A stretch of DNA of 64,000 nt from Tenrec ecaudatus. Lineage: Eukaryota; Chordata; Mammalia; Afrosoricida; Tenrecidae. Below the pieces are notes generated by a model. That model was not told where the DNA came from, did no database searches, and was given only the letters and a program-made list of their open reading frames with translations. Every line of letters starts with the position of its first letter. The stretch's first letter is position 1. Position numbers and translations under genes: made by a program. The stretch lies in the NCBI RefSeq assembly GCF_050624435.1, contig NW_027457705.1:400001-464000 (forward strand), read 5' to 3'. This document shows, piece by piece, positions 1-11,013 of this stretch.

Positions 1-694
1 GCCCTCTAGGAATTCTACAAAGTTATGAGTATCAGTGTGAGGACAATGTGGTGCTTCAATCTCTTGTGTGTACTTTTGCTATGAGTCAGGAGCTCACTCA
101 ATGGTATCTAACAAGTTATTGTGAGATGACATAAGAGGACTTCGTGGAGGCCCTTCCAAGAGAGGGTTGGAAGATAGCATGGTAAGAGGCCTGGTCAGGA
201 GTGTGCTCATTGTGCTCATTTTTCCATCCCCTTCTCCCAGAAGCCAATGCTCTAGGGAGGAAAGGCAGGCCCAGAGACAGGGAAGGGCTAGGGAAGAGGG
301 AGCGATAGGAGAGCAATAGAAAAGACAGGTTACTCTCGCTCATTCCCAGTATAGCTCCTCAAAAACTCAGGTAAAGCCTCTAATTCTGAGGCTGAGGCTT
401 ATAATAGGAGCAGACTGAACATTTAATCCCTCAAGCTGCCTGGAAAGTGTGGGAGCTGATTAAGATGGCAAGAGATGAAGAAGGAAGGAATCTACTGGTT
501 ACAGATGTGAAAGCACCTGTTAGTGAAGCCTTCTCAGTTTCTTATTGCCTTATCAATGTCATCAGTCCACTTAATGTACCCACTTTCCAAACGCCTATTA
601 ACCAATTTTACATACCTTGAGTTCTTTCTAGGAGGCAATGTTAATATTCTCATTTCCGAGTTGAGGTCACAGAAGTTTGGACAGTTTCTGGATG
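1..694. other. Non-repeat sequence, no gene seen
   Basis: I recognise neither a repeat family nor an exon here. The longest open stretches are under 100 codons, lack any familiar domain and overlap each other on both strands. Base composition is typical of mammalian intergenic or intronic DNA. Confidence 0.5.
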
Positions 695-775
695 TTGTTG
701 TTGCTGGCAGGTGCTCATCAAGTTGGTTCCAACTCATAGCAACCCCCGTGCATACCGGAAGGGAGCATGGCCCCG
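695..775 (-). mobile_element. Fragment of AfroSINE or RTE 3' tail
   Basis: A TTG-rich stretch is followed by the antisense form of the shared AfroSINE/RTE tail (AGTTGGTTCCAACTCATAGC). Only this short part is recognisable. The AfroSINE tail and the RTE 3' end resemble each other, so the source cannot be decided. Confidence 0.5.
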
Positions 776-1375
776 TCCTGTGTCCCCCTCTCTGGAGGGC
801 ACTTGCCTCAAATCTTTAAATTCAAAGCTTCATGTTTTGTCAAATGAAATCATTTCTTCAGTCAATCTCAGAAATCTTTATGTAAAAACGTTGGAAACGC
901 CTTTCACTCAATGTCTAGGGAGGCTGAGTAAGGTGGGAGGGGCTCCAGGACAGATGGTGGGAATCACTCCTGCAGGTGGGTGGTAGGTTGGCGAGGCCAG
1001 TCTGACTTGCCTCCCTGCTGACTGACCTCAACCAGCAATGGGCAGCTGGACACATGGCATGAAGTGATCTCTGGTCTTCGTGGCGGTGGATGCCAGTAGA
1101 CCGTCAGGTATGGGAGACCCATGAGAAAATAGGTTACTTTTCTCTTTCTCTCCAAGTTTCTCTGTGATCTCTTTATGCTGCCTGAGCCTGCATGCATACT
1201 GACAAAGGCAGACATGTGCACACACATGGCAAAGTAAATAGAGACGCCCACATTCACAGACGTATCCATCCACGTGCAAATAGGCACATATTTGCACATG
1301 CATGCCAAAGCAGACACAGACATCCATGAATGCACATGTATTCGTGCAAGCTGATTTTCATGGGGAAAAAAAGAT
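776..1375. other. Non-repeat sequence, no gene seen
   Basis: No recognised element. Positions about 1,190-1,330 are rich in CA/TG and CATG words, a degenerate purine-pyrimidine alternating tract. The overlapping open frames on the minus strand here come from this simple composition and look non-coding. Confidence 0.45.
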
Positions 1376-1560
1376 CAGATCTATCACTGTCAAGTCCACT
1401 CCAACTCAAAGCAACTGTAGAGCACAGAGGAGAACTGCCCCATTGGGTTTCCAAAGCTGTCATCTTGTCAGACACAGTCAGCCACCACTTTCTCCTGCAG
1501 AGCAGCTGGGGTTTTCCAACTGCCGGCCTTTCACTTAGCAGCCGAGCACTTGCTGGTTTT
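1376..1560 (-). mobile_element. AfroSINE, antisense
   Basis: Read on the plus strand this is the reverse complement of the afrotherian tRNA-derived SINE. It shows the tail (GTCAAGTCCACTCCAACTCA), the middle (GAACTGCCCCATTGGGTTTC) and the start of the tRNA-related part (TTAGCAGCCGAGCACTTG). It is diverged but close to full length. Confidence 0.75.
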
Positions 1561-2111
1561 CATAGGAGTCTGGAAATCAGTTTCATTGCCTGCTAGTCAC
1601 ACCTCCTCTGTGAGTTAGCACAGCCAGGTAAGCTTGGAAGGAGAAAAATCTTCCTTCCCGAGGTAGTTGAGTGGTTTTCCCCTGAGGAAATGGTTCAGAA
1701 GAAGATTTCCTTCAAGAAATCAGAACACTCTTGAAGAGAAATTTCCTGCCAAAACATTTGTTTGCTTGACAACGAGACAAATGAAGCAGCCCTCTGACTT
1801 CCCCCTTGGGTCCTCTTTCTCATCATGACTGCTCTGCTCAGCTACAAGGCTCCAGGTCCTGGGAGCAAGGGTGCCCTTCTATTTGGAACCTCACAGGGCT
1901 CCACTGTGAGTCAGGGAAAGACCTGGAAACTTGAGCATCCTGAAACGGGGCCTGCATAGCAATATCATCTGTCATCAGGCTCATCGTTTCTCTCATTTTT
2001 TGTAAGATCATTGAGCCCTTGGAGCCCTGAGAAGTTCTCTCAGCGGAAGCCATCCTCCTCCCCTGAATCCAAGAGGGACTGCGTAAAGATTGTTGTCTTC
2101 TACTTACAGGA
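1561..2111. other. Non-repeat sequence, no gene seen
   Basis: No recognised repeat or exon. Short overlapping open frames on both strands show no domain. Confidence 0.45.
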
Positions 2112-2325
2112 ATACCAGCAACCAATTGCCATTGAGTCAACTCGCACTCATGGAGAGCCCAAGTGTGTTAGAGAAGTCCGGTCCCTAGAGTTTTCCATGG
2201 CTGGGGTAAGTTTTTTCCAGAAGCATATCACCAGGCCCTTCTTGGAAGGCACCTCTGGGTGAACTCAAACCTTTAACCCATAGTTCGCAGCCTAGCTCAT
2301 GAACAACACCATCCAAGGACGGTAC
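2112..2325 (-). mobile_element. AfroSINE variant, antisense
   Basis: The tail (GCCATTGAGTCAACTCGCAC) is followed by a middle section of the second AfroSINE type, with CCAGGCCCTTCTTGGAAGGC and CTGGGTGAACTCAAACCTTT, where the first type has the ATCTTTCTCC motif. It is old and diverged. The same variant appears at 22,680-22,868. Confidence 0.6.
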
Positions 2326-2849
2326 AGTTCCTTGCAAATGGTCACCTGCAGTAGATGAACCAAGGTCAAGTAACTGCCTGAGAAACATCAACCAGAGGAA
2401 AGCAGAGTGAACCCCAGGGTTCTTGGGAAGAGGGCCAGAGAGAGAAAAAGGAGAAAACAGCTTTCTTGGGACATCAGAAAGGAAAGGACTCCACTTAGTG
2501 GATGCCATAGAACAATCCCAAGCCAAGCATGGGTGAGAAACAGACCCCACCCAAACCCAGCGGGCTGGATTCTGTCGCCAAGTGTTGAACACCAGACATG
2601 GATATGACAGAGCCGCTAGTCGTCCGTGGAAAGAAACTGTTTGCCCATTGTCTGGTAGTTTTGCAGCATTTGAACAACCAGGCCTCTGCTGCCTCTTCTG
2701 GCCTGAAATATAATTGCAGCCATAACCGCCCAGCGTTTCAATGGGTAGAACTCCCTGGGGAGGGCTAACTACCCAAATCATTTGGGAGATCATTTTAGGA
2801 TTGTCCAGGAGATCTTTGGCTGTGTCTATTATATGAACTATGGTGTCGT
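2326..2849. other. Unassigned sequence with a long minus-strand open frame
   Basis: A 249-codon minus-strand open frame (2,185-2,934) covers this stretch. It also runs through the antisense AfroSINE on one side and the LINE 3' end on the other. Its translation shows no known domain. I therefore take it as chance, or as part of an old unrecognised repeat. Confidence 0.4.
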
Positions 2850-3145
2850 TTTTTTTTAAAAAAAGAAACTTTTTATTGTAAGGTGGGTTAAGATTTACAG
2901 AGAAAATCAGCTTTGCACGTAACAATTTATACACGTTTTGTTATGTGACATTGATGACAATCTCCTGCAATGTAATATCACTCATGCCATTGAAACTCTG
3001 CTTCCTGTTTTCATTCACCCTTCTCCCCTAACCTTGCCTGCCTTGTGAATTTGGCCTTGGGCAAATACTGCCTATTTGCTTTTGAATGGTTGATGGTTCT
3101 GAGGAATGTGTGCTCCTCAGTGCTATGATTAATTTTGGTGTAGTT

Positions 3146-3892
3146 GTTCTTATCAGGTGCCATTGAGCCAGTTGCAACCCACATTGACCCTATGCCAAAC
3201 AGAAAGAATCACTACCTAGCCCTGAATTATTCTCCTAATTGTTCCCAAGCTTGAGCCCCTTGTTTCAGTCACTGTCAATCCATCTCCTTAAGGGGCTTCC
3301 TCTCTTTCACTGTCCCTCTACTTCACCTGGCATGATGTCCTTCTCCAGGGACTAGTCTCTCTTAATAACATGACCAAAGTATGTGAGAGGAAGTCTCACC
3401 ATCCTTGCCTTTAAGGAGCCCTCTGACCATACTTCTTCTAAGACAGATCTGTTTGTTCCCTTGGCAGTCCATGTTACTTTCAATATTCTTCACCAGCACC
3501 ACAATTCAAACATATCAATTCTTCTTCAGCCTTCCTTATTCAATGTCTGACTTTCAAATACTTATGAGGCAATTTAAATTACTATGGCTTGGGTAAGGTG
3601 CACCTTAGTCCTCAAAGTAACATCCTTGCTTTTTAGCACTCTACAGACGTATTGTGCACCAAATGTATCCATATGCAATGCGTCATTTGATCTAATGATT
3701 GCAGCTTCCAAGAGCATTGATTATAGACCTCATCAAGACAAAAATCCGTGACAACTTCAACAAATAACAACAAATAAAAAAACAACAAACTTCTCCATTT
3801 ATCATGGTACCTATTGATCAAGTTGTGAGGATGTGTGTCTTCTTGACATTGAGTTGTAATCCATACTGAGGGCTGCAACCTTTGATTCTCAT
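3146..3892 (-). mobile_element. RTE/BovB-type LINE, 3' part, antisense (copy A)
   Basis: Antisense RTE 3' region inserted in the L1 above. Landmarks shared with copies at 9,612, 23,790, 28,640 and 42,975 are the tail (GCCATTGAGCCAGTTGCAAC), GTCCTTCTCCAGGGACTAG, GAAGTCTCACCATCCTTGCC, ATGAGGCAATTTAAATTACT and the region over the C-terminal reverse transcriptase (ATCAAGTTGTGAGGATGTG). It ends before the YADD region, so it is 5'-truncated. Frames are broken and no protein is expected. Confidence 0.75.
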
Positions 3893-4020
3893 AAGGTTCA
3901 CTTTATAAACCTGTCTATTTTTCAGGGGGTGGAATTCAGTTCCAGACCTGAAGGGTGATGAAGGACCATAGTAGTGGGGATCTCTCTAGTCTATCTAACC
4001 AATAAACCTCATCTTTTATC

Positions 4021-4052
4021 ATTATTATTATTACTATTGGTAGTAGTAGTAT
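4021..4052. repeat. Imperfect (TTA)/(TAG) trinucleotide tract
   Basis: A short ATT run followed by a GTA/TAG run inside the old L1 3' region. It is a simple-sequence feature only. Confidence 0.7.
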
Positions 4053-4263
4053 GACTTTCAGTTTTCTGACACATTACTCCCCACTATATCTAGGATCATG
4101 TACCATGATCCCTTTCAGAGCAGCTGTTTGTGATAGGCAGGCACCATTTAGTTCTTCTGACCTTAGCATCATAGAGGCTGAGGTACGCATAGTCTATTAC
4201 TGATTTGGACTAATTGTTGCCAGGCATCTTGATTTTATTCACTGTTATTTGCTCCAGACGGGG

Positions 4264-4772
4264 TGCAATAGTTTATTGTGCCAGCCTGGCCGATAAACAC
4301 AAGTAGGATTAATCGAAGGGCAGAGGGATAAATGGCTTCGTGAGCCTCACCTTGCTTGTTCTGTGCCTCAATTTAAAGGGGTACACTACCTGTGGGATGC
4401 CTAGCTTGTGGACTGTGTCGCTGTAAGTTGAGGTCCATTTAATCCCACAGGATTGGTATGTTCATCTCTGGAGCTGGGGACCGACAGTTGGTGACAGTTG
4501 GTGACTTGCCTTGCTGTTTGCTGCCTGGGTATATATAGCCCAGCTCTCTCTACAGAAAGGGACTGGCAACTGGCGACTCTCAAGCCTTAAAGGACTGCTA
4601 GTGTCTCACTGTTTTATAATTTCACTGTTAGTTTCTTGTGTTATCTATCTGTATATAATTTAGTGGTTCATTGCTTGTATTGTATATCTAGCTTTATAAA
4701 TATATTTATATATAATTACTAGCAATATGGTTTTGTCTCTCTAGAGAACCCTGTCCAACACATAGGGTGAGA
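4264..4772 (+). mobile_element. Unclassified interspersed repeat, family U copy 1
   Basis: A block of about 0.5 kb interrupts the old L1. It starts near AGTTTATTGTGCCAGCCTGG and ends in CTCTAGAGAACCCTGTCCAA plus CACA. The same start and end words bracket 24,833-25,175, and related end words close 26,345-26,838 and 29,062-29,508. Flanking words GGGGTG and AGGGTG suggest a short target duplication. There is no coding capacity. Class (DNA transposon, LTR or other) is not resolved. Confidence 0.5.
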
Positions 4773-5260
4773 CCAAGAACCGACTTTTAGTTTGCTACTC
4801 ACAAGCTTTTGAAGACCCCAGTCACTTCCCTGATGGATACAGAACATTGTCTTTGTGAGCTAGTTTGTACCAATTGATCTTGAGGTCTCTCAGAGCTATG
4901 TTCCTGATCCCCCATATTTAGGACACGCTCCCTCAAGGGGTTTTGTTATAGCTAAGACATTTTCATAACTATGCCTCCTGGATGCACTATTATATTCATG
5001 GACATATTTGTAGTATATGCTAATATGTATATAGAACTATTCTCTGGCAAACCTATATTTATTCATGGGGCTAGTCCCATTCTCCTTCCCACAACTGCTC
5101 AGATTTTGTGGTTTGTCTATCTATCTATTTATCTCTCTAGCTATCCTTGTATGTTATTGTTATTATTGGAGTATTTATCTCTGTTGCCTTTAATGCTTGT
5201 AGTCTACTGAGAAAGGATAGTGTTTTGATGTTCTAAATGTTTCCTCATTTTCTGGGTTAC

Positions 5261-5574
5261 ATGACACAAACCAATAGAAGAAGAGAAAAGAAAAAAATTT
5301 AACCCAAGTAATAACACCAACAATAAAACCAATTTAGTTTTTTGGTTAAGAATTAGTCAGACTTTCCCACTCCTAGGCTAACCCTTGAAAGAAAAAGAAT
5401 GAGATAAAAGACCATAGGGAGGAAGAAAGGAGAGTGGGAGGCAATGGAATAAAGAAAGAATGTGGCAGGGTTGTGTGAACAATTAATGTGGACCTTCTTT
5501 GATGTGTATTAAAAATAATATTGACTGGTTTTTTCAATACTCACCAAAAATTATTTATATCAATCAAGAAAACC
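5261..5574. other. A-rich unassigned sequence
   Basis: A-rich DNA with AAAGAAAAAGAATGAGATAA-like purine runs. No gene or clear repeat family is visible. It could be the continuation of the old L1. Confidence 0.4.
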
Positions 5575-5792
5575 TCACTAACCTGGAATCAATTCTGACA
5601 TATAGCAACCCTTTGGACAGAGTATAGTATAGAACTGCCCCTGTGGGTTTCCAAGGCTGTAAATCTTTACAGGAGTAGAAAATCTCATCTTTCTCTTGTG
5701 GAGTGGGGGTGGGGGGGGAGTTTCGAACTTCTGATCTTGCAGTTAGAAGTCCAACTCATAATCTACTTCACCAACAGGGCTCCTCCTTTCAT
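5575..5792 (-). mobile_element. AfroSINE, antisense, near full length
   Basis: All antisense parts are present in order: tail (GGAATCAATTCTGACATATA), GAACTGCCCCTGTGGGTTTC, CAAGGCTGTAAATCTTTACA, the ATCTTTCTC motif, and the 5' end ACAGGGCTCC (antisense of GGAGCCCTGG). A G-rich insertion at about 5,702-5,718 is private to this copy. Confidence 0.85.
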
Positions 5793-6499
5793 CATTAATC
5801 TAGACTGTTTGACCTTCTTGGCTTACTGGGTTTTATTTTCTCGCTTTGGAAGACATGGTACCAAAATACACACCATTTCCTAGCCCCCCAAAAAATCAAA
5901 AGTAAGCAAAAACAAAACAGGAAAAACTAGCAACCCAATCCAAACCAACTAACCTATTTAGCCATATAGATAAAGGATACTAGTAGCCAACCTCTGTGTT
6001 GGGGGCAATAGGGATGGATGGGGACTGTGGTTAAAAGGCAGGTGTCAGCTCATCCACAGGGGACATTCAAATTCTAGCTCCAGACTGTTGTTGCCTTGGG
6101 GAAATGCAAGGATTTTAAGGCCTTATTTTCTGTTTGTAACTGAGATGCTGAGAATATAAAATTCGATGTGAAATCGTCAACTTTTCAAATATTGGATCAC
6201 ATTAGTTAAAATCACTTCAGGCTGCTCATCATCATACTAGCACATCATTAGGCTAAAATCATATCAAAGACATCTGGTTTGTCCCCTGTGCCCTTTAAGG
6301 ACAACTGAAACATAAGGACAGGAATGTGACATTTATTCTTCCTCTAGACCCTCACCCTTTGCCTCCATTGGGTGGCGTTCATAGAAGAGGCAGACGGTTT
6401 TGTTCAACTTCAGCATAATCAGAGTCCTGAGAGTTAAACACAATACATATATAATTTCATACTAGTCGTTTTAATATTAGCCCAAACAAAACCAACAAA
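5793..6499. other. Non-repeat sequence, no gene seen
   Basis: AT-rich DNA with a short A-rich start that may be the tail of a neighbouring insertion. There is no recognised repeat and no open frame of note. Confidence 0.45.
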
Positions 6500-6693
6500 A
6501 ACCCAACCCGTTGCTGTTATGTTGGTTCTGGCTCCTGAGGATCCCCTGGGTGCCAGGGAGAAACTACACATCACAGGATTCTCAAGCCTGTGGGCTTCTA
6601 GAAGCAGGCCATTAGTTATTTCTTCTGAGGGGTGGAACTGCCCACCACTTGATACGTTGAGTCCTTAACCATTTGTGCCACTCAGGGTCTCCC
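6500..6693 (-). mobile_element. AfroSINE, antisense, strongly diverged
   Basis: The order of the parts fits AfroSINE (tail with GTTGGTTCTGGCTCCTGAGG, and a 5' end with GTCCTTAACCATTTGTGCCA then CTCAGGGTCTCC), but the centre is poorly conserved. This is one of the oldest copies in the window. Confidence 0.5.
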
Positions 6694-6699
6694 AGCCTT

Positions 6700-7250
6700 C
6701 GTATGTGACCCCCAAATTCCTTGACAGGCTACCTATAGGAAGGTAGAGTCTATGCCCTTTCCCCTTAAATTGGGATGTTTCATGACCTCTGTGACCAATA
6801 GATTATGGAGAAGATGACACTGTGACATCTAGTTTGGGCAACCCCCTTCCCTCCCCCAAAGTGCTTCACAGCTTCTGAAAAATCCCTTCAAAGTCTTCTT
6901 CTTGAGTGCTCACCCTCAGAATGTCCAGCCTCCACGTGCTACCTCTCATGACACTTCTCTGCACCCGGACACTATGCTGAAAGAAGCCTGAGCCACCTGG
7001 AAAGGCCACGTGGAGACACTCCAACCAACAACCCAGCTAAGCACCCAGCTAACGGCCAGCTTCAGCTGCCAGCCCTCTGAGTGCACGTGTACGCACTGGA
7101 GTCACCAGAGGCCCCTGCCCCAGTTCCCATGTGACTGCCAACTCATGGGAGACTCCAAGCACGACCCAGTGGCCTCCCAGCAACCACACGATGATGGTCC
7201 TTGTTTGAAGCCACTGCGTTTGGCCGAGGGGGCGTTTCTTGCCCAGCCAC
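6700..7250 (+). mobile_element. Ancient placental interspersed repeat (class unresolved)
   Basis: Phrases such as GGTAGAGTCTATGCCC, GACCTCTGTGACCAATAGA, the CATGTGACTGCCAACTCATG section and TTTGAAGCCACTGCGTTTGG follow the order of an old, widespread placental repeat that ends in a TTTAAGCCACTAAGTTTTGG-like motif. Divergence is high. I cannot say from memory whether the library name is an L1M, MaLR or MER entry. Confidence 0.5.
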
Positions 7251-7675
7251 AGGGATGAGAACCTGCATCTCAACAACATGCAGGTGGGTGAGGGGGCCGT
7301 CTCTTGAGCAAGGCAGCCTCCCTTCTTGTCAACTCCTGGGGATTTTTGTTGTTCTTGCCACTGCTGCCCCAATTCCCCAGGAGCTAGAGGAAGGCAGGCA
7401 GCAGGCCTCAGGTGGCCAGGAGGCAGGAGCCTCTGTGGGATGCAGTTACAATGGGAGATATAACCTTAAAGGCAGGAGCCTGACTTTACCTTTGCCTCCT
7501 GGAGATTTCGGGTGCAGAACACCTGTCAAATCCCATCTTCTGTCCAACCCTGATCATATGTCTGTCTTATGTTTGCACACAGGACGCAGACTTGTGAGCA
7601 CCCAAAGAACAGGGTCTGGCGCCAAAAAACCAGCGCCACAAGGAACTGATGTTTCTCCAGCAATGGGGAGGGGTG
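7251..7675. other. Non-repeat sequence, no gene seen
   Basis: Moderately GC-rich unique DNA. A 183-codon plus-strand open frame (7,201-7,752) begins in the ancient repeat and ends in the purine-rich tract. It has no recognisable domain and is not called as a gene. Confidence 0.4.
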
Positions 7676-7975
7676 GGATGAGAGGAAGAAAGGAGTACAA
7701 ATCACTGGATGAAAACAAGGTGGGGAAAGGAAGAAGGAAAGGGAGAGAGTGAAGGAGGGAGCCTGGGAGGCTGAGGGGAAAAGGCAGGGAAGGAAAGGAG
7801 AAAGGTGGGGGTGGGGAGAGAAGAGCGAAGAAGAAATGGAGGAGTGTGGGAGGGAAGATGGAAGGTGAAGGCAGGCAGGAAGACGTGAGCAAAGGGAGGG
7901 AAGGAAGAAAAGAGAAAGAGAAGGGCAAGAAGAAGAAAGGAAGGTAGGGAAGAAAGGAAGAAAACGAGAAACCTA
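7676..7975. repeat. Purine-rich (GGAA/GGGA/GAAG) tract
   Basis: About 300 bp in which the plus strand is almost all purine (GGAAGAAGGAAAGGGAGAGA-like). It is a degenerate GA-type simple repeat. The minus-strand serine/leucine/proline-rich open frame over it is a compositional artefact. Such a tract can form triplex DNA in vitro. Confidence 0.85.
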
Positions 7976-8574
7976 ATGTCAATGGCACCCTCTATGTTTT
8001 TATTTCCTGTTTTTCTGAGGTAGCCTCTTCAGCAGAAGCAAATGGGCTGAATCGCCTCAAACTCCACCTAGGTAGAAAGCACGGGTTTCATTTCGCCAGG
8101 GCCTGTGAAAATGTTTGAACTGAGCAGCATTAACACGGAGACAGCGATTACCCCACGTGGCTGTTGCGCTCTGATGATACCAAGGCAACAGGAATGGGGG
8201 CTCATTATTTCACCAGGTGACAAAAAAAAATTGTATTTTGACGTTTAACCCTGAACGTGGGGAAGGGGGGCGTGGGGGAGGAATCAGGGGCCCTTTGTGG
8301 AGTCTCCTCTTGCCATTGTGATGCCCCTTGGCCTGCCAACAACCTGAGGTCCTGCACTCTGCCAGTGAGGGGCTTGGCTGCAGGCCCTAGCCCAGCATTT
8401 CTTATCAGATTTACTGTGACAAGTGATGGGAGAAAAGCAAGATGCTGTTAACAGCGCATCCGTTCAGACCCTGCTATTTAGAAATTTGGATTTATATTTT
8501 GTCAGAGAGAAGTAGCACTGATGTTAATCTTTGCACTACCCTTGGAAAAAAAGCATTCATAATCTTAAAACAAT
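7976..8574. other. Non-repeat sequence, no gene seen
   Basis: Unique DNA with a short poly(A) run at 8,222-8,230. No gene recognised. Confidence 0.45.
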
Positions 8575-8800
8575 AATCCATAGCATTTGTGGAGCTCTGA
8601 GAACCAAGGGATGGTCAGAAGCATTTTTAGACAGATGTCTCATTTCATCTTCAAAGCACCCCAGTGAGGAATAAGAAAAGTTGGCTTATGACTTCCCTTT
8701 TGGAAAGTGAGTCTTTGGAAGCACAGAGAGGTCCAAGGTCACATAGTCAATAAGTTAGAGAGCCTGGATTTGAACCTGAGCGGTCTGCTGCCAGAGGTAC
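8575..8800 (+). mobile_element. MIR SINE, sense
   Basis: The order CATTTCATCTTCAAAGCACC, CAGAGAGGTCCAAGGTCACA, TAGTCAATAAGTTAGAGAGC and TGGATTTGAACCTGAG matches the core and 3' part of the ancient mammalian tRNA-derived MIR element. Confidence 0.8.
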
Positions 8801-8866
8801 TTTTTTTGCTCGTGTTTATTAAGGCAACTTGCAGCCCTGGCAAGGATTCAGATAGAATTGAGGATC

Positions 8867-9462
8867 ATTTTTTTTAACAATTTATTAGGGGCTCATACAA
8901 CTCTTATCACAGTTCATACATATACATACATCAATTGTATAAAGCACATCTGTACAGTCTTTGCCCTAATCATTTTTTTCTCCTCTTTTCTTTTCTTACA
9001 TTTTAATAGGGACTCATACAACTCTTATAACAATCCACCCATATTCACACTTCAATTGTATAAAGCACATCCATACATTCCCTACCCCAATCATTCTCAA
9101 AGCATTTGCTCTCCACTTAAGCCCTTTGCATCAGGTCCTCTTTTTTTCCCCCTCCCACCCCTTCCCCCCTCCCTCATGTGCCCTTGGTAATTTATACATC
9201 GTTATTTTGTCATATCTTGCCCTATCCGGAGTCTCCCTTCCCCGGTTCTCTGCTGTCCCTCTCCCATGGAAGAGGTCACATGTGGATCCTTGTAATCAGT
9301 TCCCCTTTTCCAACCCACTCACCCTCCACTCTCCCAGCATCACCCCTCACACCCTTGGTCCTGAAGGTATCGTCCACCCTGGATTCCCTGTACCTCCAGC
9401 CCTCATATGTACCAGTATACAGCCTCTGCCCTATCCAGCCCTAACAGTGCTTCTCGCTATCA
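8867..9462 (-). mobile_element. Young LINE family, 3' end, antisense, with duplicated terminus
   Basis: Antisense 3' end of the window's youngest LINE family: a poly(T) start, then TTTATTAGGGGCTCATACAA (antisense of TTGTATGAGCCCCTAATAAA). The terminal unit of about 110 bp occurs twice (8,873-8,985 and 8,995-9,105), each with its own AATAAA or variant. The TTTGCTCTCCACTTAAGCCC section and the G-rich part (antisense C-rich) follow. It is 5'-truncated at the AfroSINE that follows. Probably L1-type by its behaviour; no ORF is included. Confidence 0.75.
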
Positions 9463-9605
9463 TTGTGGAGCCCTGGTGATGGGCTGGGCTGCTAAGTAGT
9501 AGGTTAAACAGGCTTTCCCCTCCTGTGAAAAGTTACACTCTCGGGAAACTCACGGGTTGCTCTGAATCAAGGTCAACTCAATGGCAGTGAGTTTGGCTTT
9601 TTAAT
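9463..9605 (+). mobile_element. AfroSINE, sense, internally shortened
   Basis: Starts with GGAGCCCTGGTGATGGGCTG and ends with GGTCAACTCAATGGCAGTGA. The B-box region is largely missing. It abuts the young LINE end on the left and RTE copy B on the right. Confidence 0.75.
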
Positions 9606-9615
9606 GTCTCTCCCT

Positions 9616-9641
9616 GTTGTTGTTGTTGTTGTTGTTGTTAG
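9616..9641. repeat. (TTG)n tract at RTE 3' end
   Basis: Eight or more GTT/TTG units at the 3' terminus of RTE copy B (antisense of CAA). Simple trinucleotide tails are usual for RTE elements; a related run lies at 42,967-42,982. Confidence 0.8.
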
Positions 9642-10805
9642 TTTGCCATCCAGTTGGTTCTGGTCCATGGCAAACCTATTCACAGCAGAATGTAACAATA
9701 ACAGCTCCTCCTCCATCCACCCAAGTGTTCCTATGCTCAGTCCTCTTGTTGTAGTCACTGTGTCAATCCAGCTCTTCAAGGGCCTTCACCCTTTTTTCAC
9801 AGCCCTTCCATTTTTCTAAGCATGATGCCTCTCCAGGGACTGGTCTCCACTGACAACATGTCCAAAGTCTCACCATCCTTACTTCTAATGGGAATTCTGG
9901 CCGTACTTCCAAGACAGATTTTGTTTGTTCTTTTGGCAGTCCATGGTACTGTCAATATTCTTTGCCAGTACCATGGTTCAAATTCATACAGTTTACCTGG
10001 GTCTTCTTCACTCAATGGCAAGCTTTTCACATGCAGATGAGGCCAATGAAAATACCATGGTTTGGATCAGGTGCACTTCCTGCTTAAAGTAACATCCTAA
10101 CTTTTCAACATTCTAAAGAGCTCTTATGCAGCAGATCTACCCAGTGCAATGTATCTTTTCATCTCTTGACTGCTGCTTCCAGGAGCATTGCTTGTGGATC
10201 CAGACAAGACAAAATCCTTGACAACTTCAAGTTTTTCTCGATTTATCATCATGTTACCTATTGGTTCAGTTGTGAGGACTTTGGTTTTCTTTGTGTTGAG
10301 TTGTATCCCACATTGAAGGTTGCAATCCTTGATCTTCACCAGCAAGTGCTTCAAGTCCCCCATCCTTGTCACCAAGCCAAACTGTGTCGTCTGCATATAG
10401 CAGGTTGTTAATAATATTTCCTCCAAATCTGATTCTGTGCTCTTCTTCATATAATTTGGCTTCTCTGATTATTTGCTCACCATACAGATTGAAAAAGTAT
10501 AATAAGTGGGTGCAACCTGGATGCACACCTTTCTTGATTCTTAAACCATGCAATCTACCCTTGTTCTATTTGTGCTACTGCTTCTTAATCCATGTACAAG
10601 GTTCACATGAGCAAGACAAAGTGTTCTGGAATTCCCTTCTCAAAACTATCCATGTTTTGTTATGATCCACACAGTCAGATACCTTGGGTGTTAATAAAAC
10701 TTAAGTAAACATCTTTTGGGTATTCACTGCTTTCAGGCAAGATCCATCTGATATCTGATATCCTTTGTTCCACATCCTCTTCTGAATCTGGCTTAAATCT
10801 CTGGG

Positions 10806-11013
10806 AAACCAAACTCACTGCCTTGTAGTTGATGACAACTCATCCTGACCCTATAGTATAGGGTAGAACTAACTGCCTCTGTGAGTTTCTGAGACTGTAC
10901 CTCATTATGGGAGTAGAAAACCTTGCCTTTCTCCCACGGAGTGACTGGTGGTTTTGAACTGCTGACCTTGGGTTTTGCAATCCAACCTGTAACCACTGTG
11001 CCACGATGGCTCT
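10806..11013 (-). mobile_element. AfroSINE inside RTE copy B, antisense
   Basis: Full-length antisense copy: CTCACTGCCTTGTAGTTGAT, ACCCTATAGTATAGGGTAGA, TCTGAGACTGTACCTCATTA, CTTTCTCCCACGGAGTGACT, and the antisense 5' end with TAACCACTGTGCCACGATGG. It splits the linker after the RT region and so is younger than RTE copy B. Confidence 0.85.

Larger units (their letters stand above)
2850..5260 (-). mobile_element. Old afrotherian L1 3' region, antisense, split by two insertions
   Basis: Three segments (2,850-3,145; 3,895-4,262; 4,776-5,260) read in order as the antisense of an afrotherian L1-type 3' untranslated region. The poly(A) end is at 2,850-2,880, preceded in sense order by the terminal region. 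Further 5' lies a tract with TATAAACCTGTCTATTTTTC, and then the GCTCCAGACGG and CACAAGCTTTTGAAGACCCC motifs. An RTE element separates the first and second parts. An unclassified repeat separates the second and third, splitting GCTCCAGACGGGGTG from GAGACC. The whole is 5'-truncated and carries no ORF2 that I can read. Family assignment rests on memory of elephant L1 3' ends. Confidence 0.65.

Noticed and set aside
2185-2934. 249-codon minus-strand open frame
   Set aside because: It runs through an antisense AfroSINE, unassigned DNA and a LINE 3' end, with no domain; chance openness in repeat DNA.
7554-7988. 144-codon serine/leucine/proline-rich minus-strand protein
   Set aside because: It is a translation of a simple purine-rich tract.
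10266-10553. Functional reverse transcriptase gene
   Set aside because: The YADD core is intact over 95 codons, but the rest of the RTE polyprotein is broken by stops, frameshifts and an AfroSINE.
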